A DNA stretch of 64,000 nucleotides from a virus, in the IMG/VR virus record IMGVR_UViG_3300017917_002938, positions 99,544 through 163,543 of that record. One strand, 5' to 3'. Under the pieces are notes generated by a model that saw only the letters and a list, made by a program, of their open reading frames with translations, did no database searches and was not told the DNA's origin. Positions 20,162 through 29,524 of the stretch are shown here, piece after piece; the stretch's first letter is position 1, and each line of letters begins with the position of its first letter. The position numbers and the translations under genes were made by a program.

Positions 20162-21544
20162 TTATTTGAAGGAATCGAAAAGATTCTTTCTCTCAGTATT
20201 TATTCTTTTCCCGGTTGCTGAGCTATCAAAAACAGGTGTATCATCTTGAATGTTTTGCTGAGCATGTTGTTCTACATCGTATAAACGCATCTTAGACTTA
20301 TCCACACCAATAACGAACTTGCGATGAAAGCCTGGATCTGAATATCGATTCTTCAATTGTTTAACCATGAATTGCCCTAGATCCTGTAGTTCTTCAGAGG
20401 ATATTAAAGCAAACATAAAGTCAGCAGTTGCAGGCAATCCAAACGATTCAGAAGTATCTTCTAACCCTAAGTCGGTATTCGTGTAACCCGAGCGAGTAGT
20501 CTGAGTAGCGGATACGATAGGGACGTTAAATTCAACCGCCAAACCTCTTAACTCTTCAGCAATAGCCTTTACATAAGAATAAGAATTAACATTGCTTCCA
20601 AATTTAAGTCTAGAACTTATACAGATATTTAAATAGTCAATATAGATGATATCAGGTACGAAGTTACGTTTAAGCTTAAGCTCATTCAACAGATGCCTGA
20701 AGTTAGCCGATCCAGCACTAGCGGTAGGATACTCTTTGATGATTAGTTTACCGGTAGTCTTTTCTTTTACTCTTGCGATCTTCTTTTCGTATACATCTAG
20801 AGGGAGTACGGAAAGCATATCGATAGTCTCATTTAGAAGATTAGCATCGATCCTCTCTGCAATCTTCTCTTCCGCCATTTCTAACGTAATGTAAAGAACA
20901 TCATATCCTTTAGAGAGGTTAGATGCAGCACAATGACACATGAACAAAGACTTACCAACACCAGTACCAGCAAGTGCCACATTAAGGGTCTTAGCCGGTA
21001 AGCCTCCCTTTGTAATTTTATTAAAGTATTCGAGATCAAATTCAACTCGCTTTATCTTTTCATGATACGAATCGTAACGATCTTCAAAGTCTTCCAAAAA
21101 GTCATGCCCGATGCTCGTATCAAATGACACCGATAATGCTTCTGATAATAACGCTGGAATACTTCCCTTTGAAAGCTTTCCAGTCTTATCGTCGAGTATG
21201 TGGATTGATTCCATGATCGCATTCTGAATAGCTTTATCTTGACAGAATTTCTCAGTTACATCTAACAACCACTCTACATCGTCTTGTTTGTCTTCTTCTT
21301 TCAGAGTATGAATATAATCTTTCAGATGTTGAACTTCTTCATCAGATAGACCATCAACGTTATCTGCATCAACTAATAGTGCAGTTTGATTAGGAGACTT
21401 ATTATAGAGTTCTGTATATTGCTTGATTAACTTATATGTCGTCTTTGTAATTCTATCAGCAAAGTAGCTATCTTTGAGGAATGGTAATACTTTTCTTGTG
21501 TACTCTTCATTATGAATTAGATTGAACAGTATCGTCTTTTCCAC
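20162..21544 (-). CDS. 41: Replicative DNA helicase, T4 gp41 type
   Basis: A 460-residue DnaB-family helicase: an N-terminal helical domain of about 150 residues, then the RecA-like motor with Walker A AGTGVGKS (residues about 192-199), Walker B DIIYIDYLN near 308-316 and a closing Arg-containing motif near 390. It unwinds DNA ahead of the leading-strand polymerase and would work with a primase not seen here. The frame begins with GTG. The gene position, next to uvsX and 43, is that of T4-like genomes. Confidence 0.92.
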   Translation of the reverse strand: MEKTILFNLIHNEEYTRKVLPFLKDSYFADRITKTTYKLIKQYTELYNKSPNQTALLVDADNVDGLSDEEVQHLKDYIHTLKEEDKQDDVEWLLDVTEKFCQDKAIQNAIMESIHILDDKTGKLSKGSIPALLSEALSVSFDTSIGHDFLEDFEDRYDSYHEKIKRVEFDLEYFNKITKGGLPAKTLNVALAGTGVGKSLFMCHCAASNLSKGYDVLYITLEMAEEKIAERIDANLLNETIDMLSVLPLDVYEKKIARVKEKTTGKLIIKEYPTASAGSANFRHLLNELKLKRNFVPDIIYIDYLNICISSRLKFGSNVNSYSYVKAIAEELRGLAVEFNVPIVSATQTTRSGYTNTDLGLEDTSESFGLPATADFMFALISSEELQDLGQFMVKQLKNRYSDPGFHRKFVIGVDKSKMRLYDVEQHAQQNIQDDTPVFDSSATGKRINTERKNLFDSFK

Positions 21545-21749
21545 TATTTCTTTCCTTCCAGGAGCTATTTTCTATAATTATAGAACCATCTTCATTTATT
21601 TTCCATTCAAGGGTATCATTCACACGCCAGTCCCATTCTTCCAGCGTTCCCTCGTCAAAAACCAGAAATTGATCTCCGTTTTCGTCTTCTTCTACATTTG
21701 CTACTATCGTCTTACTTTGAAGGGGATGTACTTTTGTATTTGGCTGCAC
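21510..21749 (-). CDS. Hypothetical protein, GTG start (79 aa)
   Basis: A 79-residue acidic protein with beta strands around WDWRVNDTLEWKI, a motif that resembles a swapped-hairpin (AbrB-like) strand pattern but without a basic DNA-binding face. No ATG is available upstream; AGGAG precedes the GTG by seven bases. Overlaps helicase start by 35 bases. Confidence 0.6.
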   Translation of the reverse strand: MQPNTKVHPLQSKTIVANVEEDENGDQFLVFDEGTLEEWDWRVNDTLEWKINEDGSIIIENSSWKERNSGKDDTVQSNS

Positions 21750-22035
21750 GAACTTGCTCCTGAGGGACTTTAAATCTCGTGTCTGGGTATCTTGTTTTTG
21801 CAGCTAGCTCAAGATCTTCAAATGTCTTTCCTTGAGCAATAAAGTCTCCTTTATCGGAGTAGAGAAGAAAGAATCCGCTATGCTCTTCTATAGATGCATC
21901 AACAATTATCTCTTCTACTTCCTCTAATGCTCGATGAAAGAATTCTTCTTCAACCTTGGCTTTTGCTACACGGTACAATGCATATATGAACCCAATTATG
22001 AAACCTAAAGCAATTAAAAATAAATCATCAAACAT
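21712..22035 (-). CDS. Membrane-anchored hypothetical protein (107 aa)
   Basis: One N-terminal membrane segment (residues about 5-22), a Glu-rich helix and then a small alpha/beta domain (FLLYSDKGDFIAQGKTFEDLE). A similar architecture recurs in T4-like phages without assigned function. Confidence 0.63.
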   Translation of the reverse strand: MFDDLFLIALGFIIGFIYALYRVAKAKVEEEFFHRALEEVEEIIVDASIEEHSGFFLLYSDKGDFIAQGKTFEDLELAAKTRYPDTRFKVPQEQVRAAKYKSTSPSK

Positions 22036-22312
22036 TACTTTTAAGGTCTTTTTCGAATGTAAAAAAGGCTTTCATTTTTTGTTCTTCTGTCCATGAAGAA
22101 CAATAATCATTATCAACATCACATAGAGATAATGCTTGTTCTTGTGATACTACTCGATGAGAAACAATAGTCTCTCCTAAGTGCTCTTGACTAAATTCCT
22201 GAGCCTCTTGACATACTACGGTGTCAAGGGCGTATTCAGGATGACTGTCTGGCGTCTCAACCATGTAACGCATACGGAACATTGATACTGCTTCTACTAA
22301 TACCCAGGCCAT
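22028..22312 (-). CDS. Hypothetical protein (94 aa)
   Basis: A 94-residue acidic soluble protein with three Cys and no recognised family. It overlaps neighbours by one and eight bases in the uvsX-41 operon. Confidence 0.6.
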   Translation of the reverse strand: MAWVLVEAVSMFRMRYMVETPDSHPEYALDTVVCQEAQEFSQEHLGETIVSHRVVSQEQALSLCDVDNDYCSSWTEEQKMKAFFTFEKDLKSNV

Positions 22313-22584
22313 TATATTTTTCTCCTACAATCAAAACTATCTACCATTACTCTAAATGAACCAGCATACTTGCAATCAAGAACGATGTCCTGTCCTCTGA
22401 AGTGACTTCCGGTCCAAAACCCAATAGCAAAAATAATAAACACTAACGCATAGGTGGGAGCTGCTTGAAGAAAACCTTTTTTAAAGCTTCTCCAATCTCT
22501 CTTACTAAACCAAACGTTATTATAATCACTCCGCTGCGACTGCCTCGACGAGTTCTTCGTCGACCGAACGCCCTGCTGTTCCAT
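22312..22584 (-). CDS. Small membrane protein overlapping uvsX (90 aa)
   Basis: A basic N-terminal tail, one hydrophobic segment (residues about 44-60) and a short domain with two Cys. The first 20 codons lie inside the uvsX 3' end in another frame; AAGGAA seven bases before the ATG at 22584 supports that start. Confidence 0.6.
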   Translation of the reverse strand: MEQQGVRSTKNSSRQSQRSDYNNVWFSKRDWRSFKKGFLQAAPTYALVFIIFAIGFWTGSHFRGQDIVLDCKYAGSFRVMVDSFDCRRKI

Positions 22585-23590
22585 AGCTAAATTCCTTTTT
22601 GGCTGCTTCCTCAAGCTGCTTCATAATGTCTTCCGTGAAGTACTTTTCTGGATTCTCATTAATATTTTTACCAAATACCTTTGTGCCATCTGGTAATTCA
22701 TAACGAGTAGAGGATTTTTTGATAATGTTATACTTCTCTGCTAGCTCTAGGAGCCCATAGTACCTATCGAGCCCTTTGGAGAAAGTAAGTAACACTTCGA
22801 CTTGGGCTTGCTCTTTTGATAGCCTAGATTTATACATCTTGACTTTGATGATATTACCGATAACTTCTGTTCCATCTTTTTCACGTCTTTTGGTGAGCAT
22901 AGCAATCGTGCTAGCCGCATATTTGAGTCCTGTTCCACCGCCTAGCTCCTTTGTAGGTACGTAAGATCCAACTAAATCATAAACATGATTAGTCACTAAC
23001 ATTGGCACTTTAACCTTAGCTAATTTCAAAGTAATTACTCTGAAAGCAGCTTTAATGACCTGCGCCTTAGTCATATCTCTAGTATCCTTACCTTCAAGAG
23101 AGTCTTCCATCTCTTTAGAGGTCGATAGCATTCCTAAACTATCTAATACAAATAGCATAGGAGGACGTTTATTCTCAGGTTGTTTATCATATGCATCAAG
23201 CATCTTTAATGCATGAGTTTTAAACTTCTGAATAGTATCCGGCTCAGCAATAATTACTCTTCCGGTATCAATACCTCTTTCCTCCATCATACCTTTGGTA
23301 ACGGCGGCTTCAGTATCGTAATATACTACTCCTCCCTCGGGGTTTTGTTCAAGGAAGGATCTGACGACCCCAAGAACGAAGTAAGTCTTACCAGTAGCGG
23401 ACTCTCCTGCAAAAGCAGTAACTTTATTATCAGGGACGCCACCGTAGAGGCTACCACTGAGAACAGCGTTGAGAATGTAGCTGCCAGTATCAATAAAACC
23501 CCCAAACTCAGCACTGCCGTTGCCGTCAGCGGCAATAGAAGTATCTTCATCTTTAATTTCCTCTACTAAATTTCTAAAAAAACTAGTCAT
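22526..23590 (-). CDS. uvsX: UvsX recombinase (RecA-like)
   Basis: A 354-residue RecA/Rad51-family strand-exchange protein. Walker A GESATGKT lies near residues 62-69, Walker B LFVLDSLG near 145-152, followed by the L1/L2 region with [14 protein letters not shown]. It forms filaments on single-stranded DNA and drives recombination-dependent replication together with UvsY and gp41, both present in this window. Length and motifs match T4 UvsX. Confidence 0.94.
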   Translation of the reverse strand: MTSFFRNLVEEIKDEDTSIAADGNGSAEFGGFIDTGSYILNAVLSGSLYGGVPDNKVTAFAGESATGKTYFVLGVVRSFLEQNPEGGVVYYDTEAAVTKGMMEERGIDTGRVIIAEPDTIQKFKTHALKMLDAYDKQPENKRPPMLFVLDSLGMLSTSKEMEDSLEGKDTRDMTKAQVIKAAFRVITLKLAKVKVPMLVTNHVYDLVGSYVPTKELGGGTGLKYAASTIAMLTKRREKDGTEVIGNIIKVKMYKSRLSKEQAQVEVLLTFSKGLDRYYGLLELAEKYNIIKKSSTRYELPDGTKVFGKNINENPEKYFTEDIMKQLEEAAKKEFSYGTAGRSVDEELVEAVAAE

Positions 23591-23769
23591 TGTATATTAT
23601 CCTCTATTTGTTTCTGATAATGATTTTTTAATCGAATGTATGCGTCGTATACAGATTTAGGAATTACTTTGCCGTAAGAGGTTAGTTCTTGTTCGATAGC
23701 TAGCGCAAGCTCCCTCGACAATTTAATCTCTTGTGCGTATCCAATAGGGTGAACTTCGAAGTCAGGCAT
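23587..23769 (-). CDS. Hypothetical protein (60 aa)
   Basis: A 60-residue helical protein upstream of uvsX, overlapping its start by ATGA. The ATG at 23769 follows GGAG and is preferred to an in-frame TTG nine codons earlier. Confidence 0.58.
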   Translation of the reverse strand: MPDFEVHPIGYAQEIKLSRELALAIEQELTSYGKVIPKSVYDAYIRLKNHYQKQIEDNIQ

Positions 23770-23980
23770 TTTGTCTCCAAGGGTCTTTACTTTCAAGTAT
23801 ACTAGGATTATTCTCCGCTAACAAATCCATTTCATAACGGTGAGGATAATGTCTAAGAATAGTTCTAGCTTGGTCACGAATACTCTTAGGTAATCGGGGT
23901 GTCTTTTTAGGGTCAATAAGTTCAAGCATGAATTCTTCAGCCCAAATTACTGCACGGTATCTTTCATATGGTATAGTCAA
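23762..23980 (-). CDS. Hypothetical protein, TTG start (72 aa)
   Basis: A 72-residue basic protein with two helical segments. TTG is the only plausible start: GGAGG lies six bases before it and it overlaps the stop of the gene upstream (TTGA). No recognised family. Confidence 0.58.
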   Translation of the reverse strand: MTIPYERYRAVIWAEEFMLELIDPKKTPRLPKSIRDQARTILRHYPHRYEMDLLAENNPSILESKDPWRQNA

Positions 23981-24900
23981 AACGAACCTCCATCCTTCAT
24001 ATCTTTAATCTGATTGGGATCTATCTCTATTTTACCTGCTTTTCGTTTTCTGTTCAACTCTTGTGTACGTCTGATCCATCTAGGGACATAGTCTTTTTTT
24101 TCATCTTTGTCTTCTCTTATCATTTCTGCAATGACAGGATCTTCTTCTATTGGACGTCTATAATTGATAGAACTGTTAGCAGCTATAAGAAGAGCAAGAG
24201 CAAGAGGATCAAACACCACTACGATAAGAATAATAACCCATCTGACAGATTTGTCAATGATAGAGTCAGAAGCTTCCCCGTATATTAACTCAGCAATGTA
24301 CTTGATGGGTCCTACTTCTGCAGTTACTTTTCTTAATTCAGATGCTATGGGAGCTCGTTCTTCATTCAGTCTGGCGATTCTTCCTTGAGCTGATCCAATG
24401 TCAGCCATAAGTGAGGTTCGTTCCTTCTGTTGTCCTCGTCTAATTTGTACAGCTCTCTCCATTCCCTTCTCATCTGAGCTTCGTGTAACTGTCTGGTCAA
24501 CCTGCGCGTCCAGTTGATTGAGTGCTTTTCTTGCTGTTTCAATTGTATCTCTCTCTGTTTTTATTTTTTCGTCTATAATTGAAAGTTTACTTGCAACGTC
24601 TCCAGTAGGGACAGCTTGATCGAGATGGGCTTTGGAAAGATATCCAAACGTTCCCATCGATGTTATTAACATGAGTACTGCTACAGCTGCAGTCAAATAA
24701 TACTTAATAGTTTTAGGAGCTGTATACCAGTTTCTATAGACCCAAGATGCAGCTACTACTTTAGCTAACTCTAACGACCCGCCCATGATTACAATAGGCC
24801 AGAAGGCAGTTGAAAAAATAGCGGTAAGGCCTACTACAGAGTAAAAGGCCGCTACTGTAGAAAGTAGTAAAGCAGTAAAAAGGGTCAATAAATTAATCAT
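23977..24900 (-). CDS. Multi-pass membrane protein with coiled-coil loop (307 aa)
   Basis: Three hydrophobic segments in the first 90 residues, then about 110 residues of charged coiled coil (residues about 105-205), then a fourth membrane segment (about 225-250) and a basic, Lys/Arg-rich tail. Membrane proteins with this layout occur near gene 43/uvsX in aquatic T4-like phages; the role is unknown. A large periplasmic or cytoplasmic coiled-coil loop could contact other envelope proteins. Confidence 0.7.
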   Translation of the reverse strand: MINLLTLFTALLLSTVAAFYSVVGLTAIFSTAFWPIVIMGGSLELAKVVAASWVYRNWYTAPKTIKYYLTAAVAVLMLITSMGTFGYLSKAHLDQAVPTGDVASKLSIIDEKIKTERDTIETARKALNQLDAQVDQTVTRSSDEKGMERAVQIRRGQQKERTSLMADIGSAQGRIARLNEERAPIASELRKVTAEVGPIKYIAELIYGEASDSIIDKSVRWVIILIVVVFDPLALALLIAANSSINYRRPIEEDPVIAEMIREDKDEKKDYVPRWIRRTQELNRKRKAGKIEIDPNQIKDMKDGGSF

Positions 24901-25189
24901 TTACAATCTTATTCACTCTATCAATAAAAGCTTTCATCTTTACGGATCTATCAGGCCAGTGAATATATTCTTTATTGTCGTCTTTGGCTAGATTTTTTAA
25001 CAAAGGCATTACTGCCTTATACAATTGTTCTAGTTTACCTTTGTAGGTTTGTTCGATTTCTTCAATATCTTTTGATTGTTTAGTAACTTGTTGTTGAAGG
25101 GCTCGTTCTCTTGCTCTCAACTCCTCTTCACTAACAGCACTAAATCCAAAGTCATCGTCATCATATGCGTCGTCTATGCTTAGTCTCAT
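24893..25189 (-). CDS. Coiled-coil hypothetical protein (98 aa)
   Basis: An acidic N-terminus (DDAYDDDDFGF) followed by a heptad-like Gln/Glu/Lys helix of about 60 residues. It is joined to DNA polymerase upstream by ATGA overlap. No recognised family. Confidence 0.62.
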   Translation of the reverse strand: MRLSIDDAYDDDDFGFSAVSEEELRARERALQQQVTKQSKDIEEIEQTYKGKLEQLYKAVMPLLKNLAKDDNKEYIHWPDRSVKMKAFIDRVNKIVND

Positions 25190-27723
25190 CCGAAAAATGC
25201 CTCCAGGTTATTTCTTTTTTCAACATGCCATCCAATAGTGTTTAGAATAGACTGTAGTGGATCAATAAAAGCTTTTTCAAATTGCTTATTATAGTCAATA
25301 TAGCTATCTAAGTTCAACTCTTTAGGTAGTTTACCCGGGGTCGAGATAACATGCTCTCCAATATAGTTAGGGGTCTTGAGATAACAGAATTTTATCTTCT
25401 CACCTCTATTAACTAAATCGTATTTTTTATCCAGCTGTTTTTGCTTTAAGAAGTGATTATATAGTAGTGCGCCTTTAACATGAATAGGAGTACCGGTCTT
25501 GAATATAGTGTTAACATCTTGCCATTTTCCTAACTCTTTACACCCTCTAGGAAACGCCACAACATCAAATGGTTGTTGGAAGAAGTTGTCTTTAGTCTGT
25601 TCGACAAACTTAATCAAATCATCTTCCGTATCATTCATAATAATATTAAACGCTTTGGTAATCGATTCTTTTACGATAGCAGGAGTAGAAGAGCGTACCG
25701 CCTCTACACCCATCATCTTAAGTTTAGGTTCTTTATACCTTACGCCTTCGTTGTCATGTACGTTTAAGATGTAGCGTTTCTTAGCAATAAAAATTCCTTT
25801 GTCAGCAATAGCCTCACGCTTCATCTTCATCTTCTGATCGTAAGCGTTTACATATACTGCAAGTTCATCGTATTGTTTGTCAATGAAAGGTTCAAGCGCT
25901 GACTGGCAATACTTGTCAATCATCTCGATGATCTTTTCTTTTGAGGGAGATTGTTGACCCTCGAAAGCTTTCTTAATAAAAGGACCAAAGTCAATATACA
26001 TCGAGTCAGTATCAACAGCAATTACATAATCTACACCCTGTGTTTTGAGTGCTTTGTTGAAGTACTCATTAATCTTGTTCTCTATCCAACGAATAGATAA
26101 TTGACCGGACTTAGTAATAGACTCAGCAAAGCGAGTATCAAACCATCTGAAGAACTTATTAGCCAAAGCACCATAAGCAGAGTTTAACTGAATCTTTTTC
26201 GCAAGCTGCATATTATGGCAGCGAGCGATCTCCTTTTCCAACTCATACGTCTTTTCTTTCTCATACTTACGTTTGGCATCGAGCATTTCGTTCTTGAATT
26301 TGACACGGTCATTGTACATCTTCTCCATTAGCTTAGGAAGGAATCCTTGGCGGTCTCTGTCATAATAACATCCACTTGCTGCTACGGTGTAGTTGCACGA
26401 TAACATCTCATTACGAATTCCAAAATCGTTCAGAGCACCGCCAAGAATTTTTTCAACACCCTCAGAGGTTGCAAGGGAACTAAAGGTACCCTTATACGTC
26501 TCTGGTGAAATATTATACTGCATAATAAGGTGAGGGTATAAGCTATTTAAGTCAAACGATACTACCCATTCATGCATTCCTACTTGAGGGTCTTTTACGT
26601 AAGCACCTACAATAGGTTCGTCTTTCTCTCGATCAGATGGATTAAACATAGGCACCACAACTTTCTGTTCGAGCAGATAGTTGTGGATAATAATGTCCCA
26701 CATGCGCACAGAGGTAAACGTATCTAAGTAGTTCACTTTACCGTCATATGCTAGAGCAAAGACTTGGTCAATAAATTTAAGCTTATCGTCTAACTTATAA
26801 ACCAGCTCTACATCTCGAATATTATACTCCATGTATTTCTGAAAGTCTTTTTCATAAAACTCAGTCAGGTTTTCATATCCAAGTGCTTGATAGTCTAACT
26901 TACGCTCCCCTAATACCACAAACGCAATATGGTCTAGTTTATAGGACTCCTGCATGGTGAAAGAGAATTTTCGGTACAGTTGTAGGTAATCAAGAATAGT
27001 AATACCAACAATGACTGGTATGGTATACTGTTTACCTACAATTTCAACTTCCCGTTCAGTTAACAATCCCCATGGTGAGAGACGTTTAGCTGCTTCAATC
27101 CCTTTAAGTCTAGTGATGCGATTGAGTAGATAAGGCATATCAAAGAACTCAACGTTCCATCCTGTAATAATATCAGGGAGGAATTGTTTTGATCGCCATA
27201 CAGTAATAAATTTTTCTAACAGGTCGTTCTCATCCTTACATTTTAGATAAGTGATGTTAGGATTGTCTGTTTTGAATTCGTGATATCCGAACGCAATAGA
27301 CTTACTGTTTTTAGTGAGCGTGATAGCAGTGACAGCTCTATCCGCTACTGAGATGTCAGGGAAGCCTCCATCAGCCTCGATCTCAATATCAATTACAACT
27401 GTAGAGATTAGCTTGGGATCATAGTCTATCACGCCAGGATAGTGATCGTTAATAAATTGGTACAGGTAATTGGTAAGACCGTATAAGGTTTTACCTGACA
27501 CATTTTCATTCTCTTGTTTGTAGTTGCGAGCTTCGTAAACAGAGTCAAACTCTTTCTTGAAGACGGTCTTACCTTCAAGAGTTTTATATTCGTCTAGACT
27601 GACGCGATCGGTAGTGAAGAGATAAGGCTTGAGAGGGATCGATTTGTGTATTCGTTGCCCGTTCTCAAAACCTCTTAGTAGAATCTCATTCTTATGTAAA
27701 TGAACATTAGTATAAAAGTTCAT
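25186..27723 (-). CDS. 43: DNA polymerase, T4 gp43 (family B)
   Basis: An 845-residue family B polymerase. The exonuclease domain begins with VIDIEIE near residue 111; polymerase motif A DLNSLYP is near residue 393, motif B with LNSAYGALANK near 517 and motif C AVDTDSMY near 570. It copies the phage genome with 3'-5' proofreading and is held to DNA by the gp45 clamp encoded nearby. Slightly shorter than T4 gp43 (898 aa). No intein or split is visible. Confidence 0.97.
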   Translation of the reverse strand: MNFYTNVHLHKNEILLRGFENGQRIHKSIPLKPYLFTTDRVSLDEYKTLEGKTVFKKEFDSVYEARNYKQENENVSGKTLYGLTNYLYQFINDHYPGVIDYDPKLISTVVIDIEIEADGGFPDISVADRAVTAITLTKNSKSIAFGYHEFKTDNPNITYLKCKDENDLLEKFITVWRSKQFLPDIITGWNVEFFDMPYLLNRITRLKGIEAAKRLSPWGLLTEREVEIVGKQYTIPVIVGITILDYLQLYRKFSFTMQESYKLDHIAFVVLGERKLDYQALGYENLTEFYEKDFQKYMEYNIRDVELVYKLDDKLKFIDQVFALAYDGKVNYLDTFTSVRMWDIIIHNYLLEQKVVVPMFNPSDREKDEPIVGAYVKDPQVGMHEWVVSFDLNSLYPHLIMQYNISPETYKGTFSSLATSEGVEKILGGALNDFGIRNEMLSCNYTVAASGCYYDRDRQGFLPKLMEKMYNDRVKFKNEMLDAKRKYEKEKTYELEKEIARCHNMQLAKKIQLNSAYGALANKFFRWFDTRFAESITKSGQLSIRWIENKINEYFNKALKTQGVDYVIAVDTDSMYIDFGPFIKKAFEGQQSPSKEKIIEMIDKYCQSALEPFIDKQYDELAVYVNAYDQKMKMKREAIADKGIFIAKKRYILNVHDNEGVRYKEPKLKMMGVEAVRSSTPAIVKESITKAFNIIMNDTEDDLIKFVEQTKDNFFQQPFDVVAFPRGCKELGKWQDVNTIFKTGTPIHVKGALLYNHFLKQKQLDKKYDLVNRGEKIKFCYLKTPNYIGEHVISTPGKLPKELNLDSYIDYNKQFEKAFIDPLQSILNTIGWHVEKRNNLEAFFG

Positions 27724-27747
27724 ACATTCCTTTGAGGAAAAATTATA

Positions 27748-28038
27748 TTATAGTGATTGTGCGATTTGAATGCCAGATCCAAATAGTCGGTTGTAGTTGT
27801 TAAGCAAATCAACTGACGGTTTATGGTTTATAACTATTACTGAGCTACTGATGTAGAACTTAGAATCTTCTGAGTATGGGAGAAAGGGAATCAACCCCAT
27901 AGACATCTTTGATGGGTCAGAACCAGGTACCATGTAAATAGAAGCCACTTCACCGATAACAATACCGGTTTCAGTTTCTTCAATAAGGTTACCAACCAAC
28001 TCATCGCCACTTAGTAGCTTGAGACAAATAACAGACAT
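27748..28038 (-). CDS. Sm-like/LSm-fold hypothetical protein (96 aa)
   Basis: The N-terminal 80 residues (V-x-x-LKLLSGDELVG, G-V-V/I strand, PFLPYSED, then a V-I-x-x-x-KPS strand) align with the first 80 of the 131-aa protein at 46401-46796, and both have the strand pattern of Sm-like proteins. Such proteins bind RNA or DNA tails. It lies between polymerase and Hsp20; the hairpin at 28057-28076 separates it from the latter. Confidence 0.68.
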   Translation of the reverse strand: MSVICLKLLSGDELVGNLIEETETGIVIGEVASIYMVPGSDPSKMSMGLIPFLPYSEDSKFYISSSVIVINHKPSVDLLNNYNRLFGSGIQIAQSL

Positions 28039-28056
28039 AATAATCCTTTAATTAAG

Positions 28057-28076
28057 AAGGCGGCCGAAGCCGCCTT
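28057..28076 (-). terminator. Terminator-like hairpin after Hsp20 gene
   Basis: AAGGCGGC/GCCGCCTT with a UUCG-type loop, followed only by CTTAATTAAA, so it may be a leaky terminator between the Hsp20/phasin operon and the polymerase operon. Confidence 0.65.
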
Positions 28077-28079
28077 TGA

Positions 28080-28580
28080 TCACATAGAGAAGTTTTCAGT
28101 TAAGAGTTCAGCTTTTTTTGCTTTAGCTGTTTTCTCTCTTTCTTGTACTTCAATTTTCTTTGGCTTTTTGTGCTCGGGAATGATACGCTCAAGAGCAATT
28201 TTTAGCATACCGTTTAACATCTCTGCATCCTTCACTTCAATCTGATCGTTGATAGCAAAGGTGCGAGTAAATGCACGGTTAGCAATACCCTTGAAGACGT
28301 AATCGGAATTATCGTCCTGAGTTTGCCCGCGAATGATTAGTTGATCATTAGCGAGTTCAACGTCAATTTCATGCTTAGCAAAACCTGCAACTGCAATTTC
28401 AATCTGGTAAGTGTTATCACCAGTTTTCTTAACGTTGTAAGGAGGATAATTAGGAATATGTTTAGTCATATCGTCATGTAATTTAGCGATACGATTAAAC
28501 TGATCATCAAAACCAATGAACAACTTATCAAAGTCTTTCAAGTTGGGATGTAAAAGATTACTAGGAATAAATTGGTTCAT
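28080..28580 (-). CDS. Small heat-shock protein Hsp20 (alpha-crystallin family)
   Basis: A 166-residue chaperone. The alpha-crystallin domain runs from about residue 47 to 135 (YQIEIAVAGFAKHEIDVEL, then a G-x-L-x-I-x-L ending near residue 121). Hsp20 proteins hold unfolding proteins in large oligomers; T4-like phages of aquatic hosts often carry one. It follows a phasin gene and has both an early and a late promoter at 28883-28921, so it may be made throughout infection. Confidence 0.93.
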   Translation of the reverse strand: MNQFIPSNLLHPNLKDFDKLFIGFDDQFNRIAKLHDDMTKHIPNYPPYNVKKTGDNTYQIEIAVAGFAKHEIDVELANDQLIIRGQTQDDNSDYVFKGIANRAFTRTFAINDQIEVKDAEMLNGMLKIALERIIPEHKKPKKIEVQEREKTAKAKKAELLTENFSM

Positions 28581-28589
28581 GGTTTCTCC

Positions 28590-28823
28590 TTAAACAGCTT
28601 TGAAGTTTTTGAAGGTGTCTTGCATAGAGCCTACAAAGTCATACTTGGAGGCTTTCTCTACAAACTCATCAGAAGCACTTACCATTTGACGAGCAAACTG
28701 AGCTTGTGCATTTACAAATTGTTGTAGAGGTTCGCGAAACAACTCTTCTTTTACAAAAGTGTTAAGGAATTGTGTTTTAGCGTATTGAACGGAATCAATA
28801 GCCGTATTGAGATATGATTTCAT
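28590..28823 (-). CDS. Phasin-like protein (77 aa)
   Basis: A 77-residue amphipathic helical protein with the phasin pattern: F-V-N-A-Q-A-Q-F near the centre, aromatic and Ala/Gln-rich helices and short length for the family. Phasins coat polyhydroxyalkanoate granules, although some act as general chaperones. Its place directly before Hsp20 suggests a protein-protecting role, but a link to host PHA stores is possible and would hint at a PHA-making host. Confidence 0.7.
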   Translation of the reverse strand: MKSYLNTAIDSVQYAKTQFLNTFVKEELFREPLQQFVNAQAQFARQMVSASDEFVEKASKYDFVGSMQDTFKNFKAV

Positions 28824-28884
28824 GCTTTTTCTCCTTGAATTAAGCGAGTTTCAAAAATAGAGTGGCCCAATTGGCACCACCCTA

Positions 28885-28892
28885 TATTTATA
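28885..28892 (-). promoter_or_regulatory. T4-type late promoter of the phasin/Hsp20 operon
   Basis: Minus strand TATAAATA, the motif read by gp55-directed RNA polymerase. It overlaps the downstream side of an early promoter. Confidence 0.75.
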
Positions 28893-28921
28893 TTATATAA
28901 CCCTTATGGGTATAAAATCAA
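28892..28921 (-). promoter_or_regulatory. Early sigma70-type promoter of the phasin/Hsp20 operon
   Basis: Minus strand TTGATT, 18 bp, TATAAT. The spacer lacks the TAATTTCGACAT pattern. The -35 box includes the TGA stop of the H1-like gene upstream. Confidence 0.7.
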
Positions 28922-29115
28922 GCAGCTTTTTGTTCTTTTCTTGAATTTCGCTCGTCAGAAATTTCTGTTCTACGAGCCTTTACCAATTTTCCAATTGCTT
29001 GAAGGGACTTACGGGCCCTGGTACCAGCGGCGTTATTACCACCCCAGAACTTCGCATCTTCAGCTAGAAATGTTTCAAGTTCGCGCTTCATTAAATCTAC
29101 TGTTTCATTTGACAT
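28918..29115 (-). CDS. Histone H1-like (Hc1-type) basic protein (65 aa)
   Basis: A 65-residue protein with the AAGTRARKSLQ core and a Lys/Arg-rich C-terminus, as in small Hc1/histone-H1-like proteins of bacteria and phages. These bind DNA without sequence preference. The family match is by pattern, without an alignment. Confidence 0.65.
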   Translation of the reverse strand: MSNETVDLMKRELETFLAEDAKFWGGNNAAGTRARKSLQAIGKLVKARRTEISDERNSRKEQKAA

Positions 29116-29133
29116 GATTAAGTCCTCATAAAT

Positions 29134-29523
29134 TTATTTCTTTTTTCCAATGTTGTACTTTGTCACTAATTCCCAGTCATCCTTTTCTTTATAAGGAAGA
29201 ACTTTAATTTGTGATAGAGCAGCAACAGGCTCTTTTGTTTTCTGGGTGTCAACTAATTCTACCAATCCCCACTCAGCTATTAAGTTAGCAATTGTGTTGC
29301 GTCTACCTTTATCTTCGTCGGAAAAGTTAGATGGTTTTCCATCCAGTAAAAACAATTCTTTAAAATGAACGATATAATATCGCCCTTGTTTATGTAAAAT
29401 ATGGCATGACTGATATAGTTTCTGATCTTTTTTTGAAGCCACGCCGATTCTTGTTAGAGTCTCTCTAACCTTTAAGAAGTCATCCTCGTCCTTAAGTTTA
29501 ACCTCTACTAGAGAATCAAGCAT
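29134..29523 (-). CDS. regA: RegA translational repressor
   Basis: A 129-residue protein that follows T4 RegA block for block: DDFLKVRETLTRIG near residue 12, YQSCHILHKQGRYYIVHFKE near 38-57 and WELVTKYNIG at the end. In T4 RegA binds the ribosome binding sites of early mRNAs and stops their translation. The ATG at 29523 is preferred over an in-frame GTG at 29532. Order 44-62-regA-43 is as in T4. Confidence 0.93.
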   Translation of the reverse strand: MLDSLVEVKLKDEDDFLKVRETLTRIGVASKKDQKLYQSCHILHKQGRYYIVHFKELFLLDGKPSNFSDEDKGRRNTIANLIAEWGLVELVDTQKTKEPVAALSQIKVLPYKEKDDWELVTKYNIGKKK

Positions 29524-29524
29524 A

